Assembly (NCBI GenBank): GCA_030686995.1
Contig: CM060693.1
Coordinates: 118,075,228-118,139,227, forward strand
Direction: 5' to 3'
From: Artemisia argyi
Lineage: Eukaryota > Streptophyta > Magnoliopsida > Asterales > Asteraceae
Length of the DNA stretch: 64,000 nucleotides
Positions 24,067 to 36,906 of this stretch are shown in pieces. Position numbers and translations under genes: made by a program. The notes beneath the pieces are model-generated. The model was given only the letters and a program-made list of their open reading frames with translations, ran no database searches and was not told the DNA's origin. How positions within the stretch are numbered: position 1 is the stretch's first letter; each line of letters opens with the position of its first letter.

Positions 24067-27000
24067 CTACATATTCTTTTTTCCCTTATTCTGTTGAACG
24101 ACTTCTAGAAGTTCTGAAAAAATGTTGCATTTCAATAAGAATTAAGTTATCAGCAGATGAAATAAACTACAATTAACTTATATTAAAAAAATAGAAAATA
24201 AAATTTTTGTTATAATATTCACCTCATCTGGCAGTATAGTTCGTAGTGGTTCTATACTTTTTGAAGAAGCATTAGCTGGATTCTTTCTCGGTCTACCTCT
24301 TTTACGTTTCATTACTTCACTTGTGTCACCAACATTTTTTTTTTTGTTCTGTAACTTCAAACATTAGGGGGATCTAGATGATTGATTGATTTGCTAATAC
24401 TCAACAAATATTATCCTTAATGTGATACACATTTGTTTAAAGAATATTATCTTGGATACGAGTTTCAATTATCAAGAGCAAAATTATATAAATCAATCTC
24501 TAGTGCAATATTTTTTAGATTTTTTTAAATTAGTGACTGCTTAATTATTAATATACCTGTAGGAGCAGCATCTTTATCGCTATGTTGTCCACCCCTTTTT
24601 CTCTCCTTACAACCAAGAGCTGTTTCACGAACCACTATTTCTTTACCAGCTTTGTTACCTCTTTTTCCCCCTTTTCCCTTATACTTTCATCAATATTTGT
24701 ATACTCAGCATCAACATTTTGATCAACATAATTAGCTGAAGCAGCAGCATCTTTACCTATTTCTTTTCTACCTCTTTTCTTCCCCCTTTTGTTGATTTTT
24801 TGATCAGCATTTTGATCCTTTGTAATTCCTTTTTGTTCTCTAATGGATGATCTTGTAGTACGTTTTTTAGTTGAAACATGTTCAGAAATTGGATTTTCAT
24901 TTTCAATGTTGTTAACATTTTCTTCTATATTCTGAATGTTGACATCATCTGTTTCCTCACAATTTAAAATTATATATATAAATATAAAATACTTTTTCAG
25001 ATTCAATTTCATACAAAATTTTTATGTAACTAAAAAAACAACATATGTAAGTTAAATTATGTACAGAATCTCCTTAATTATGAAAATAGTTGAAGCAGCA
25101 GCAGCATCTTTACCTGTATTGTTATCATGTTCACCAACATCATTATTTCCAGCAGCCAGAGTTTCATCTTCAGCAACATCATTTACATCATTTCCAAATG
25201 TGCAAACAACTTCAGGCATTGGATTTTCATTCTCAATGTTGTCAACATTTTCTTCATTATTATGAATGCTTAAATCATCTGTTTCTCTCCCACAATCTTG
25301 ATTTCTGATTTCTGAAAAAATTTAAAATTTTGTAAATAAATATAAAATACTTTTTCATATTCATTTTTATAATTAATGAAGTATTTTATATAACTAAAGA
25401 AGCCAACATAAGTAATAATTTTTAACATGTGCAAGTAATTTTTTTTTCACATGTGAACGTATTACAAAATTTTTTCACATGTAAAAATTTAAAATATTTT
25501 CACATGAGAAAAATTTGTTTTGTAATACTCAAGCATAATAGACAGAACACTCAAGCATCTTTACCTGTATCGTTTTCATCTTTAGCAACGTCATCATTTT
25601 CACCAACATCATTTACATCATTTTGTTCGTCTGTTTCATCATCATTTTGATTATCTGTTTCATTAAATCATGTGAACATTTTTAAATATCAATATACAAA
25701 ATGTACTCTAGTTTTAAAAAATATTTAAAATGGATATATTACTAACCTTTATTATTCACATCATTACAAAAGATATCATCAAATTTTCCTTTCAATTCCG
25801 TTATATTTTCATTGTCAGGAAACTTTCTTATTGATTCATTTAAAAACTCGTTCAACTTTTTCTTCTCTTCAATCAACAAGAATATTTCTGATTCTATTTT
25901 TTCTTCTGCAAGCTGTTTAACAAAAACAAATTAAAGTTTATACACAAGTAAATTATTATTTATTGAAGCATATAACATTAAATGTTTTTTTCAGTTGTGA
26001 AAGTGTTTTATACAAAATTTTATTTAAAAAAGTACCTTCGACTCTAAGCCACTCGTGCATATATCCTCTTGATTTGGTAATAAACCAAAACCTCCAGCCT
26101 CAAGTTCTATCTTCTCTCTATACTTCATATAACCCGATTTCCATTTTGTAATAGCTGGCCTTTGGCAAGAAACAGGAAAACGATCACATCTAGTTGAATC
26201 TAGATATAACAGCTGCATGATAAATATTTATATTAACATTAAATTCATTCAAATGATATATTTTTCATATTTTCTTTGTATATTAGTAATGAGTACTTAC
26301 GATCATGAATGTGATTGGACCGATGAAATTCCTGGAAAGTTTGTTATCCCACTTGCGTATACTTGTTGCCAAACAATCTATTATGAACTTGCACCAATTT
26401 AAAGTTTCTGCTCTATCAAGTACATTATCATTTATTTTCTTGAAAACATTTAAGCAACATGCTCCTGAAGTTTCACACATCCCCATAGTATTTGCAAAGA
26501 GCATCAAAAAGTTCATTTTAAACATCTTCCCACAATCTTTTGTTCCAACTATAACATCCATGATATCATTTGGGCGGACGTCATTTTTCCAAGCTTACTT
26601 TCAAACTGTTGAAACCAATCTTTCAAGAAAGGATCATCTGCATTTCTTTCTTCCAGAGTATCTATTGCTTTTTCTCCAAACGGTATACCCAGAATATCAT
26701 GAACTTTTTGTTCTGTAACCTTTATATTCCATTGCTTGTTGGTAATTGCATTTTTTCAACATCTAGGTTTGAAATAACATAATGCCCTAAAGCACCTGGA
26801 ATTTCATGTATCTTCATCCCAATTAAACTTCCAAACCCCATTTTTATTAAATATTTTTTTCTTTTAGGATTTAAGACATTCATAGCAGAAAACAGTGCCA
26901 TTGCTGCTGTCTTTGTTCTAATAGAAACAATTTTTTTAGACTTAATTTTTTTTTCTTATTTTCCTTATTAATTTTTACTTTTTTTTGAACTAGAAGCTTC

Positions 27001-27135
27001 TGTACTATTCTTTCCCTTAGTTTTTCTTCCTTTTTTTTTACTTCTTGTTCCTTCATCAAGTATTTCTTTTTGACTTCTAGTCATTCTTTTTCCAATAACT
27101 TTCTCCTCAGCAATTTTCTTCTTCATATCTAGTTT
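24067..27135 (-). pseudogene. Ulp1-associated AT-hook family gene without protease domain (gene A)
   Basis: Minus-strand exons: 27135-26301 holds the family N-terminal region (IKMGFGSLIGMKIHEIPG, later FRMNFLMLFANTMGMC-type). It is broken by one missing base near 26725 and another near 26585 compared with gene B, and preceded by in-frame TAA codons near 26955-26970. Then come 26212-26036 (177 nt, YLDSTRCDRFPV), 25912-25747, 25654-25565, 25311-25114 and about 24955-24757, which are acidic exons with repeated VNNIENENP/VDNIENENP. A short exon near 24605-24556, an AT-hook exon 24355-24223 (KRKRGRPRKNP) and a last exon 24113-24067 (LLEVVQQNKGKK, stop) follow. The 177-nt exon equals that of gene B. 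The Ulp1 catalytic exons are absent and the AT-hook is C-terminal, unlike B and C. An upstream start exon near 27900 is possible. Confidence 0.65.
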
Positions 27136-29010
27136 CTGATAAGATATACAAATATTTAGTTTTTTATTTATACATGATACTATCATTAACAAAACTAGTA
27201 TTTTAGTATAAACAAATCTAGTATTTGTTTAAAGTTTAAATATACAAATAATAACATACACAAAAAAGGAAGAGTAACTTAAAATCTAAAGTAATTTGTA
27301 ATGCATTTTCTTCACATATGAAGATATACTAACTCATACAATTTAACTCAATCAATCAACTATAGTGCAGTTTCTTCACATATGAAAATATTTAATCTTA
27401 AACACATCATTAATAAGACTATTTTAACACTACTGGTGACTCATATTTAATTACAATAGTATCTTAACCTACCTTATAAATGAATAATAATCTACTAATA
27501 TTTTAATGTATAACAAACAATGTTATTTTTCAATAAATTAACATTTTTATCTTATATTTCACATGTGAAAACTTATGACTTTAATACTAAATTACTTAGA
27601 CAATCTCTTTTCTATTCTTAAAATTTTGTTACTTTGACAATTTCTTCTAAGTCCTTTATTTAGACAATCTCTTCTCTAATCTCAAAATTTAAAATAAAAC
27701 AGATAATCCAAACAAGTAACTGTCAGTTTCCACTTTTTAATACATCAGAACTACACAAAAATCCAAATCACTAAATGACATTTTTTATTCTATAAATGCA
27801 TATATCTAGAAAAAGTAAATCAAAAACCACGATCAAAATATTAAGTAGTATGAAATAGTACCTTTTTTTTAAGATGATGAATCTTGCTTTTGATTTTGAT
27901 CAAATATCATGAAAATGAAAGCAGATAATTTTTTTCACTGTTTTTGTAGGTGTACGTTTATGTGGATAGGATTTGTAGGTGTGAGTTTTGTGTGGATGAC
28001 TTTGACTGAGTTATGTGTAGTTGAGTTATGACTATGATTATTTTTTATTAAATGTGATTTCTTTTTATAAAAATTGGTTTTTTAGTTAGGTGTTTATTAA
28101 CATCTACCATTTAGTGTCAGAAATCTTGGTTACCAAAAAAAAAAATGTTTTTGATTATTTTTGTGCCTAAAAAATACTAACATAAACATGTTTTGATTTT
28201 TTAAGCTTAACTTTTTTGTTATACTATTAAGATCTAGCATTAGGATTCCTACATAACTTATATGATAAAAAGAAATGTTTAATGATTGAAAAGTTCAACT
28301 TTTGTTAATATTTTGACATGTGAAAAAATACAAAATATTTCAACCTTGACAATATTTTCACATGTGAAAAAATACAAATTACCTTACTAACTATGATTAA
28401 TGTCCAGCTTCTCCATCAATTCTAGGTTGATATTTATTACAACATGTGCACTTATTGTAATAGTAGTTGCAACATAATACTAGCTACTTCATTTTTTTAT
28501 TAACGTTTTTACTAATGTATTTAAAATATGAAAATGTTTAAATTTTTAATAACAAATTTACTATTAATATTACTATATAACTTTATAAGTTAACAATTAA
28601 AAAGTTCAGCTTTGTGAATATATTCACATTGAAAAAGTACAAATATTTCAAATTTGAGAATATTTTCACATGTGAAAATTTGAATATTGATCAAATTAAT
28701 AGTAATGGAATGATTAAAAGAATGATGATAAACTAAGTTTCTTCACATGATTAGTCAATTTATAAAAAATATAAAAATGTTGAAAATTTTAATAACATAA
28801 AATATAACCTGTTTTTTAATAATATAAACTATTGTAAACTGTAAAACTATAAACTAAAACATAAAATATAACCCCAATCTATCTATATCCTTCACAAGCA
28901 ATATATAAATGTATTGTGAAAACAATTTGGCACTGAAATCAGAAGCAATCTTGCTCTAACCTTCAATCAACTATCTTCACGTTCTTTCCTGTTAGCAATT
29001 CCATCTTGGA
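27136..29010. other. Intergenic AT-rich spacer between genes A and B
   Basis: No supported gene. Palindrome copies lie at about 27311, 27373, 27557, 28317, 28350 and 28667, mostly TTTTCACATGTGAAAA or one-base variants. A possible first exon of gene A (ATG near 27914, MIFDQNQKQDSSS) reads into a stop before a GTACT donor. The right edge (28972-29010) is the frameshifted end of gene B's last exon. Confidence 0.5.
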
Positions 29011-31855
29011 TCATTTTTTCCTTTCATTTACTGATTTATCTTCAAATACTTGAACAAGCTTCAAAAAGTTATTCTTTAACAAATTCAGATCAGACAATAG
29101 AATCTTCGCAGCAAATCTTGATCTCAATAAATTCAGTTATTTTTTTTTTTTATTTGGAGAGTCCAAACAAAGACCACAATCCCAATATTCTAAACCATTA
29201 TAACTTTCCATATGAAGCATTAAAAAAACCCCACAATCAACATGATTTTTTTTGGTCCTCCATTTCATTTGCATTCTTGATGGGTTGGTATTTCTAATAC
29301 CTTCAGTTTTTGGATGTCTAACTTGATCTAAATAGGCAACAAGAACTTTTTTCTGCAAAAATAAAATAATAACAATAAAAAGATGATAATTATGGCGATG
29401 AATTTTGAGTTTTGTTTTAACCGATAAATAGAGGACTGAGGTTGTATGCTTAGGTGAATGACACAGGACGAGATTGCATCTAAAATTCTAAATGTTGACA
29501 TGTGAACAAAATTGATAAAATATACTTACAATTTGTTCAGGAATGCCATAGTGTCTTGTAGCAAAATTAGCTCCATTTGAACTATTGTCAATAACTTTAA
29601 ATGAACCATTTTTGAAATCCACACATATAAGGTACATGTGTTTTTCTTGGCAAACAGGGAAGAAAAGCTGCATTAAAAATAAACGTAGCTTACAAATTTG
29701 TTAAACTTAAATTTTAAAGTTTATGAACTATAAAAAATTTTAAAACATACCATGTCAAATGTTTGCAATGACGTAAGATGCTTTTCATCATTTCTAAAAC
29801 TTTCATTAACTCTTTTCGTAAACTCTTGTAACTTCTCCTCGTCAGTGTGCTTTTCAATAAAGTATGTTGGCTTCTGTATATAAAATAATGAAATTATTGT
29901 ATGTAAATATGATAAATACTTAAAATATATAGTTATATATAACAAAATCACTTACAATTACTGAAACTTTAAAGAAATATCTGGATGGTAACGTATCATC
30001 TTTATATAATTCCAAAATATTGAGAATTTCTGACCATATGTCAATGACATTCGTTGATAACTCCAAACTTGGCGTTAATGTTTCCATATCAAAATGAGTT
30101 AAAGACTTGCCATTTACACTTTCAAAAATTGGTTCCCCGTAATATATGAAACAAAAATAAAATAAAATTAGGCGTTGTTAATTATTTGGATAGATAAATC
30201 ATTTCTGAAATTTTCTAAAGTTTCTTTAAGAAAGCATACCATTTAGGCCCTGTCATTGCAAACAATGTATAAGCAGCAATTTTTTCATCTTCTGAAAGAC
30301 ACTTTTTAACGTTTACAGGTTTATACTGAAAAGGAGAAACCCGATCAGGTCCATTATAAGGATGATCTTCAGCATCATACATAGAGCATCCTATATCTGA
30401 AAGAAAATAAACAATGTTATTATAAAAATAAATAAACTTAAAATTGATATTTTTTCACATGTGAAAAAATTAAAAAATTAAGATTACAAAAATTGTATGT
30501 TTTTTCACATGTGAAAAATGAAATAATTATTTGTTGTATAGTTTGTTTTATTTTCTTTAATATACTTTGAAGATTGTAAAAATATTGTACTTGAAAATTG
30601 CCAAAAATGTTAATTCAATATTTTTACAAACCATACAAATTTAATATAAAGCTAATAAAGGTTAAGTTATTTTAAATTTATCAACTTTTTAAAATAGCTA
30701 AATCTTTATTTAATACACTTTCTTCTGCTTCTTTTCAGTTATCATCTTTTGAAGTAGTAGTATCAACTTCAGTTTTAATCTTACTGTTGGATGTCGCAAT
30801 ATTTTCAATTGTCACTTCATCTTTCTCTACTTCTTTGTTCTTTTGTCGACTTTCAACACTAGCGAGTACTGTTCCTTGATCTAATTTAAAAAAACAAAAA
30901 AATAAAGTGTAACTAAATAATATTTCTACAAATGATAATAAATTCGTAGTTCATCAACTTTTTAAAAATAACAAACCTGTTACTACATTTTCTTCTGCTT
31001 CTTTTGAAGAATCTTGAACTGCAAACTAAGAATATTGAACCGATTGGACAGAATCTAAAATTTCCTCAGTTTGATTCTCACTGTTTTCAGTTTGAACTTG
31101 TTGAACAGTTGGTATAGAATCTTTAGTTGGTGTCCCAGCTTCATTTTTATTTTCTTGAGTAACATCTTTCACCACTTTGTTATCTTCTTCTTTAGTTTTT
31201 TCTGTAGGTTCAACACTAGCCATTACTTCTTCATTTTGAGATTTAGTGTTTTCACTGACACCTTCTACTGAATAAGAACACTCATCATTTAGAACACTCA
31301 TCACACTTTCAGTTTGTAGAACATTTGCTTCAGATTCTTGAGTTGGTAGCCCAGCTTCACATTTATCTTCTTGTATAACATTTGGTGTAGAATCTTTGAT
31401 TGGTGGCACAGATTCATCTTCATATTCTTGTTGTTTTTCAGATTCTTTTTTAGCTTGTTCAGTATCAACACATATGTGTTGTTCATCTATCTGGACCTCC
31501 TCCTCTGTAACTTTATTTTTTTCTTCTACAGATTGGTTTTCTTTTTCAACTGTATTGCCAACTGATTTTCCATCAATATCAACTTTTACTTCATCTTCAC
31601 ATTCAGTTGTCTGAGAATCTTTATCACCATCAGTTGTTTGTTCATTAATTTGACGATTATCAGAGGAACGTTCATTTCTCTCTTCTTGTTTTTCGTTTTC
31701 GGAAACAGATTTTTCTTCTTGATTCACACTCCTTTTATGACGATATATTTCGAAGCAATTATCATGTTCCTAATAATTAAAAAATTTCATTAATAAAAAT
31801 GTAATATAATTTCACATGTGAAAAATATATATAATTATTGAGAAATCAAGCAAAG

Positions 31856-32292
31856 TATAATATTTTCACATGTGAAAGTATTAACTTTTTATCTCAAGTG
31901 AAATTTCAATTTTCACCTGTGAAAAATTAACACAGAAATAAGTGGGTATGATCTATTGTTAATATAATTTTCATAAATGAAAAACTAACCCATCAACAAT
32001 AATAATATGAATATAATAATTTCACATGTGAAAGTATAAACTTTTATCACATGTAGGTATTTATAGTAAAAATATGCATGTATAATATTTTCACATGTGA
32101 AAGTATTAACTTTTTATCGCAAGTGAAATATCAATTTTCACATGTGAAAAATTAACACAGAAATAAGTGTCTATGATCTATTATTAATATAATTTTCACA
32201 AGTGAAAAACTAACACAGCAATAATAACAATATGAAGATAATAATTTCACGTGTGAAAGTATTTATTTTTAATCACATGTAGGTATTTTATG
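31856..32292. repeat. 225-bp tandem duplication carrying palindromes, intron of gene B
   Basis: 31856-32080 and 32081-32292 are diverged direct copies. Each contains the order: full palindrome, CAAGTGAAAT half-arm, second palindrome, third palindrome near AACTAACCCATC/AACTAACACAGC, fourth near TAATTTCAC, and CACATGTAGGTATTT. Some copies lost symmetry in one unit but not the other (for example CACCTGTG versus CACATGTG; CATAAATG versus CACAAGTG). It lies in the intron between exons 32578-32318 and 31769-30977. Confidence 0.85.
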
Positions 32293-34739
32293 ATTATCAA
32301 TGGAATTTAAATTTTACCTGGCTTTCATCTGAACTTATTGAACCATCATTCATTTTATTAACTGCAACATCAACATCATCTTTCTCTGCCATATCATTAT
32401 CTTCATTACCTTCTTCCACAAAAGCACTAGTGCTAATACCCTTTTTAAATTCTTTCAAAATTCGTTTTAAGTTTTCACATAAAGGGAATCGTGATAAACC
32501 TTCTTTCAAACATTTACTTATACTGCCCATTTCAACATATATGTTGTTATAGCTCCTTTCAATCTTTTCTACAAAATCCTGAAAATTCAAAATATTATAC
32601 ATGCTTAGTACAAACATCAGTACAATCCACGGATAAAAAATATTTTAAATTATATAATATTATAATAATTTTTTCATATGTGAAAAGATTATAAATAATA
32701 TTATAGAAAAAAATACCTTTGACTCTAAGCTATCTATGCAAGCATCATCTTGTTTTGGTAATAAACCAAACCCTCCAGACTTAATTTCTATATTCTCTCA
32801 ATGCTTCATTGAAATTGTCTTCCATTCTCTGATAGCTGGCCTTAGGCGTGGAACAGGAAAAACATCACATTTTGTAGAATCAAGATATAACAACTACATA
32901 AAATAAAAATTACGTTAATACAAATGAAATAACCTATGTATGTTATTATAAATAATACATGATTACTTACAGTCATAAAAGTGATTGGACCAGTGTAGTG
33001 GTTAGTAATTTTATTATCCCACCTTTTTACACTTTTTTCTAAACAATCTATTATGAACTTGCACCAATTTATAGTTTCTACCCTCTCAATGACATTATCA
33101 TTTATTCTCTTCAAAATCTTCATGCTGCAAGCTCCTTGAGAGTCACACATCCCCATTGTATTTGCGAATAACATTAAAAAGTTCATTCTAAACAACTTCC
33201 CGCAATCATTAGATCCAACTACGACATCCGTTATTTCATTCGGTCGGATGTCATTCTTTCCTGCATTAGAAGGGAATTGTTGAAACCACTCTTTGATGAA
33301 AGGATCATCTGCATTTCTTTCTTCCAGAGTATCTATTTCTTTTTCTCCAAACGGTATACCCAGAATATCATGAACTTTTTGTTCCGTAACCTCTATAGCA
33401 CCATTAGTTGTTGGTAATTTCATTTTTTTAACATCAAAGTTTGAAATTACATGATATCCTAAACAACCAGGTATATCATGAATCTTCATTCCAATAAATC
33501 CTCCAAATCCCATGTCTATTAAAACATTTTCCCTTTTAGCATTTAGAATGCTTATTGCAGAATATAGCGCCGTTGGTGCTGTTCTTGATCTAAGATTAGG
33601 AATGTTGTTTTCATTCTTTTTCTTTTTTCGTTTTCGTTTATATTCATCGTCATCATCTGTGTTTTCCTTCTTTCTCTTACAATTACTTTTCCTTGCACTT
33701 TTCTCTTTATGAACATCATCTTTGTTTTTCTTTTTGTTTGAAGAAGAACAATCAATTTTGTTTTTTCCTTTATCTGTATCATTTTTATGATGCAAAAAGT
33801 GTTATTAAAATAAAAAAGTGACAATAGTTTCACATGTGAAAATTTTATATATCTATTTAATAGACAAATTTTTTCAGTAGTGAAAATTAACACTATGTAT
33901 ACTAAAAAAATTCAGTTATCCTATTCTCATAATCATAATTACTTATCTAATATATTTTAACATAACTGTACAGATAGAAGGTTATTCTAATAAGTTTATT
34001 TGAGAATTCTTATAATAAATCTTAACAGTTGAACAAGTATACTTAGATTATATTAAAACTTTTTTTTACAAACACTCTTTTGTTAATTTTCACAAGAAAT
34101 TCTAATATACACTAAAGTCTCCTTTGATTATCTACTATAAATTAAATTATAATTATAAAAAACTTACCATCAACAGAAACATTAACTGAAGATTTTCTTG
34201 GTCTTCCTCTTTTACGTTTCTCTACTTGTTTAGCACGAGTTGGATAGTCACCAGCAGAATCTTTTATAACAACTGGTGTACGAGTAACAACTTCAATAAA
34301 AAGAAAATGTAATATTAATTATAATGTTTATATTAAATATATTTTATTAGTTTTAATACAATAAAAATAATAAATTTAAAAAACATAATTAATTTATGTT
34401 AAATTACCTTCAACAGTATGATCCAAATCTAATTCCAAATCTTCATTTGTAGAAGTATTATCTTCAACAGTATGATCCGAATATGAACTTTTTTCTGCAA
34501 AACAAAGAAAATAGATATTTGCATTCAAATCAAACTGTATTTTTTGTGTTTTTTTTGTTATTATCGTCATGAATAGATTTTATATGTTTTGTGAAAAAAT
34601 TAATTATCTAATTTTTTTTACACACACTTGCAATAACTATCAAAGTCATTATTTCATTCCCTTAGTAACATACCAAACGTGCCCTAAGAAACTATTCTCC
34701 AACCACATAACCAAAGATATTCCTTCCAAATGTTTTATC

Positions 34740-35060
34740 AATATAACCTCAACAAATTCATTACAACATCATATCAAACAATTCATTTAATTATAATAAA
34801 ACTTATTGCCAAACACATTAGTTTGTATAACATTTGATTAAACACAATAAATTAAATTATAATTTTAAAAAAAAACTTACAAACAGCATAAACAAATTCA
34901 TTACAACAACATGTAAAACAATTCATTCATTATACTAAAACTTATTACCAAACACCCTAGTATGTATATTCATATAATCAAAAAAGAAATTACTATTCTA
35001 CACTAATATAACATTTGATTAAACTAAATAAATTAAATTATAATTATAAAAAAAGTTACC
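34740..35060. repeat. Diverged direct repeat in an intron of gene B
   Basis: The run ACAAATTCATTACAACA ... AAACAATTCATT ... AACTTATTGCCAAACAC ... AACATTTGATTAAAC occurs at about 34751-34850 and again at 34905-35035, with an insertion in the second. It ends near the exon border at 35060, where an intron donor-like CAAACAGCATAAAC segment is also partly repeated. Confidence 0.6.
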
Positions 35061-35242
35061 ATCAACAGATGCTGTATAATTCTTCTCACTATTTTTTCTT
35101 TCTATACTTTTTCTTCTTCTTCTCTTGTAACATTTTATTTCTGTACAAAAATACACCATTAATAACAAAAAAATAAGACATCAATATTAATAATATGAAC
35201 AAGAAACTCACTTTGACTAGTCGTATCTTCTTTTTCCTCCAT

Positions 35243-36906
35243 TAAATTGGTAGAAAATTAGGGTTTAAAATCGATTTGGGGGGTTTTTTTTTTTGTTAAA
35301 GAAATTAGGACAGAGTACGTCCTTTTTTTTCGTTTTGATGTTTATTCTGGTGAAAAAATTTTCAAAATGGATATTGCGTGTGTTTTTTTGGATATTATTT
35401 TGATAAAAATGGATATTGCGTCATAACTGGTGAATGATGTCTATTATTTTCAAAGTCAAAGGAATATATATTCAGTTAAACGGTTTATAATTTTTTAGTT
35501 ACTATTTTTAATAATTACTTTTTTTAATTAATAACTTTTGAATGATGTTTTAAAAAACAAAATAACTGTCTCATGGATAAAAAGGTATTTTTTTAATTCA
35601 TTATTTTTAATACATTATGGCTATGTTTGCTGACACGTTGCAGTAGCAGTATGCAGTTGGCAGTAGTTGTGACTTGTAAGCAGTAAGTAGTAGTTGTTTA
35701 TTTAAAAAACATGTTTGTAATGTACTTGTAACAGTATTTTGGGGTATATATGTAATTTCAGTGTCTAAATAATTGGAGCAATTCTGAAAAGTTCATTCAA
35801 GAAGTATTTCATATTGGAGTGGTTAGCAAAGTTTGAACTGCTATTAGAGTTGTTGCCAAACAATCTTTTCATGTAAATTCTTACCTCTTACTGCTGGTCG
35901 CTCCTAAACGCTTCCTTAATGCTTATAGACTAACATTACTTATAAATGGTATTAAAAATAACTAATTAACAAAAATTCATAACCCACTTTCATTCTTATT
36001 CTTTAGTCATAGGCTTAAAAATGAGCTAGTTAAGTGTTATAATAGGTTAATAATACTTATTTTTTATATTGTACTGGTTAAGATAGTTTGATTTGCTATT
36101 AGAGTTGTTGCCAAACAAGCTTTTCATATAAATTCTTACCTCTTACTGCTGGTCACTCCTAAACGCTTCCTTAATGCTTGTAGACAAACATTACTTATAA
36201 ATGGTATTAAAAATAACTAATTAACAAAAATTCATAACCCACTTTCATTCTTATTCTTTAGTCATGGGGTTTAAAAATTAGCTAGTTAAGTGTTATTATA
36301 GGTTAATAATACTTATTTTTTATATTGGGCTATTTTATTGGATATAGTCTAAAATAAACAGAAAGACCTTTTGACCCAAATTGTTTTTTATACTTTATCC
36401 ATGAGCTTAAAAATTAACCAAGGGATCTATTAACTTTATATTTTGGGCCCTTTCAAATAGCTCATGCAAAACATTTTTGATTAAAAAGTTTTACACTTTA
36501 AATTTTGTTTTAAAAAATTAATAAATTATGACATGTTTTTAAAGAAAATATATATATAAAGATACTTCAAACATAAGTTTTCTTTTTTCAGATAAAAAAA
36601 ATTTATTAAATATTTTTTTTTAACAAGTGAAAACAAATTCTCTTTAAACTGACTTTGTTTTTCATAATTGAAAATAAAAACAGTTTTTTTTAAATTTTAA
36701 AATTTTAAAAAAATGTTCACATGTGAAATATAAATATTAAATGTTGATTTAATTATTTACCTTTTATAGCCATAGGAAAAACCGTCAACCCCAATTCATT
36801 TCTCCGGTCTTCAAAAACCGTCACCCCCATTTCTTCACACATTCACTCAATCTCTCAAACATTACCAAAATTCAAATCAAAACACTTAAATCCAAATTAA
36901 AATCAA
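35243..36906. other. Divergent spacer between genes B and C
   Basis: No gene is supported. The spacer holds the likely promoters of gene B (minus; leader with AAACCCTAATTTTC) and gene C (plus; TTTTATAGCC near 36763, then a C-rich leader with two AAACCGTCA-CCCC repeats). It contains a 255-bp tandem duplication (35818-36327), CAGTAG/CAGTTG repeats at 35640-35700 and a palindrome at 36717. Confidence 0.55.
35818..36327. repeat. 255-bp tandem duplication in the divergent spacer
   Basis: CTATTAGAGTTGTTGCCAAA at 35841 recurs at 36096. The copies continue through CTCTTACTGCTGGTC and AAACGCTTCCTTAATGCTT to TAATAATACTTATTTTTTAT, with only a few differences. The unit has no palindrome and no ORF. Confidence 0.9.

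Larger units (their letters stand above)
29011..35242 (-). pseudogene. AT-hook plus Ulp1 (C48) protease-like gene, at least four in-frame stops (gene B)
   Basis: Exons read from GT-AG sites: 35242-35212 (MEEKEDTTSQ), 35140-35060, 34494-34408, 34290-34168 (AT-hook KRKRGRPRKSS), 33773-32971 (Lys-rich start, then IDMGFGGFIGMKIHDIPG), 32893-32717, 32578-32318, 31769-30977 (acidic, Glu/Gln/Ser repeats), about 30880-30700, 30396-30240, about 30141-29956 (ESVNGKSLTHFDMETLTP), 29873-29751, 29667-29530 and 29352 to about 29011. The phase carries cleanly through the first seven exons. The Ulp1 triad is visible: His in KHMYLICVD (29638-29640), Asp in KVIDNS (29587-29589) and Cys in VDCGVFLML (29233-29235). 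Family members remove SUMO-like tags in the nucleus. Stops: TGA 32798-32800, TAG 31026-31028, TGA 30735-30737, TAA 29137-29139, plus a late frameshift. An intact catalytic core with stops suggests a recent death or a truncated N-terminal product. Confidence 0.75.

Noticed and set aside
31071..31614. Plus-strand Phe/Ser-rich ORFs opposite gene B's acidic exon
   Set aside because: Shadows of the Glu/Gln-rich minus-strand exon 31769-30977.
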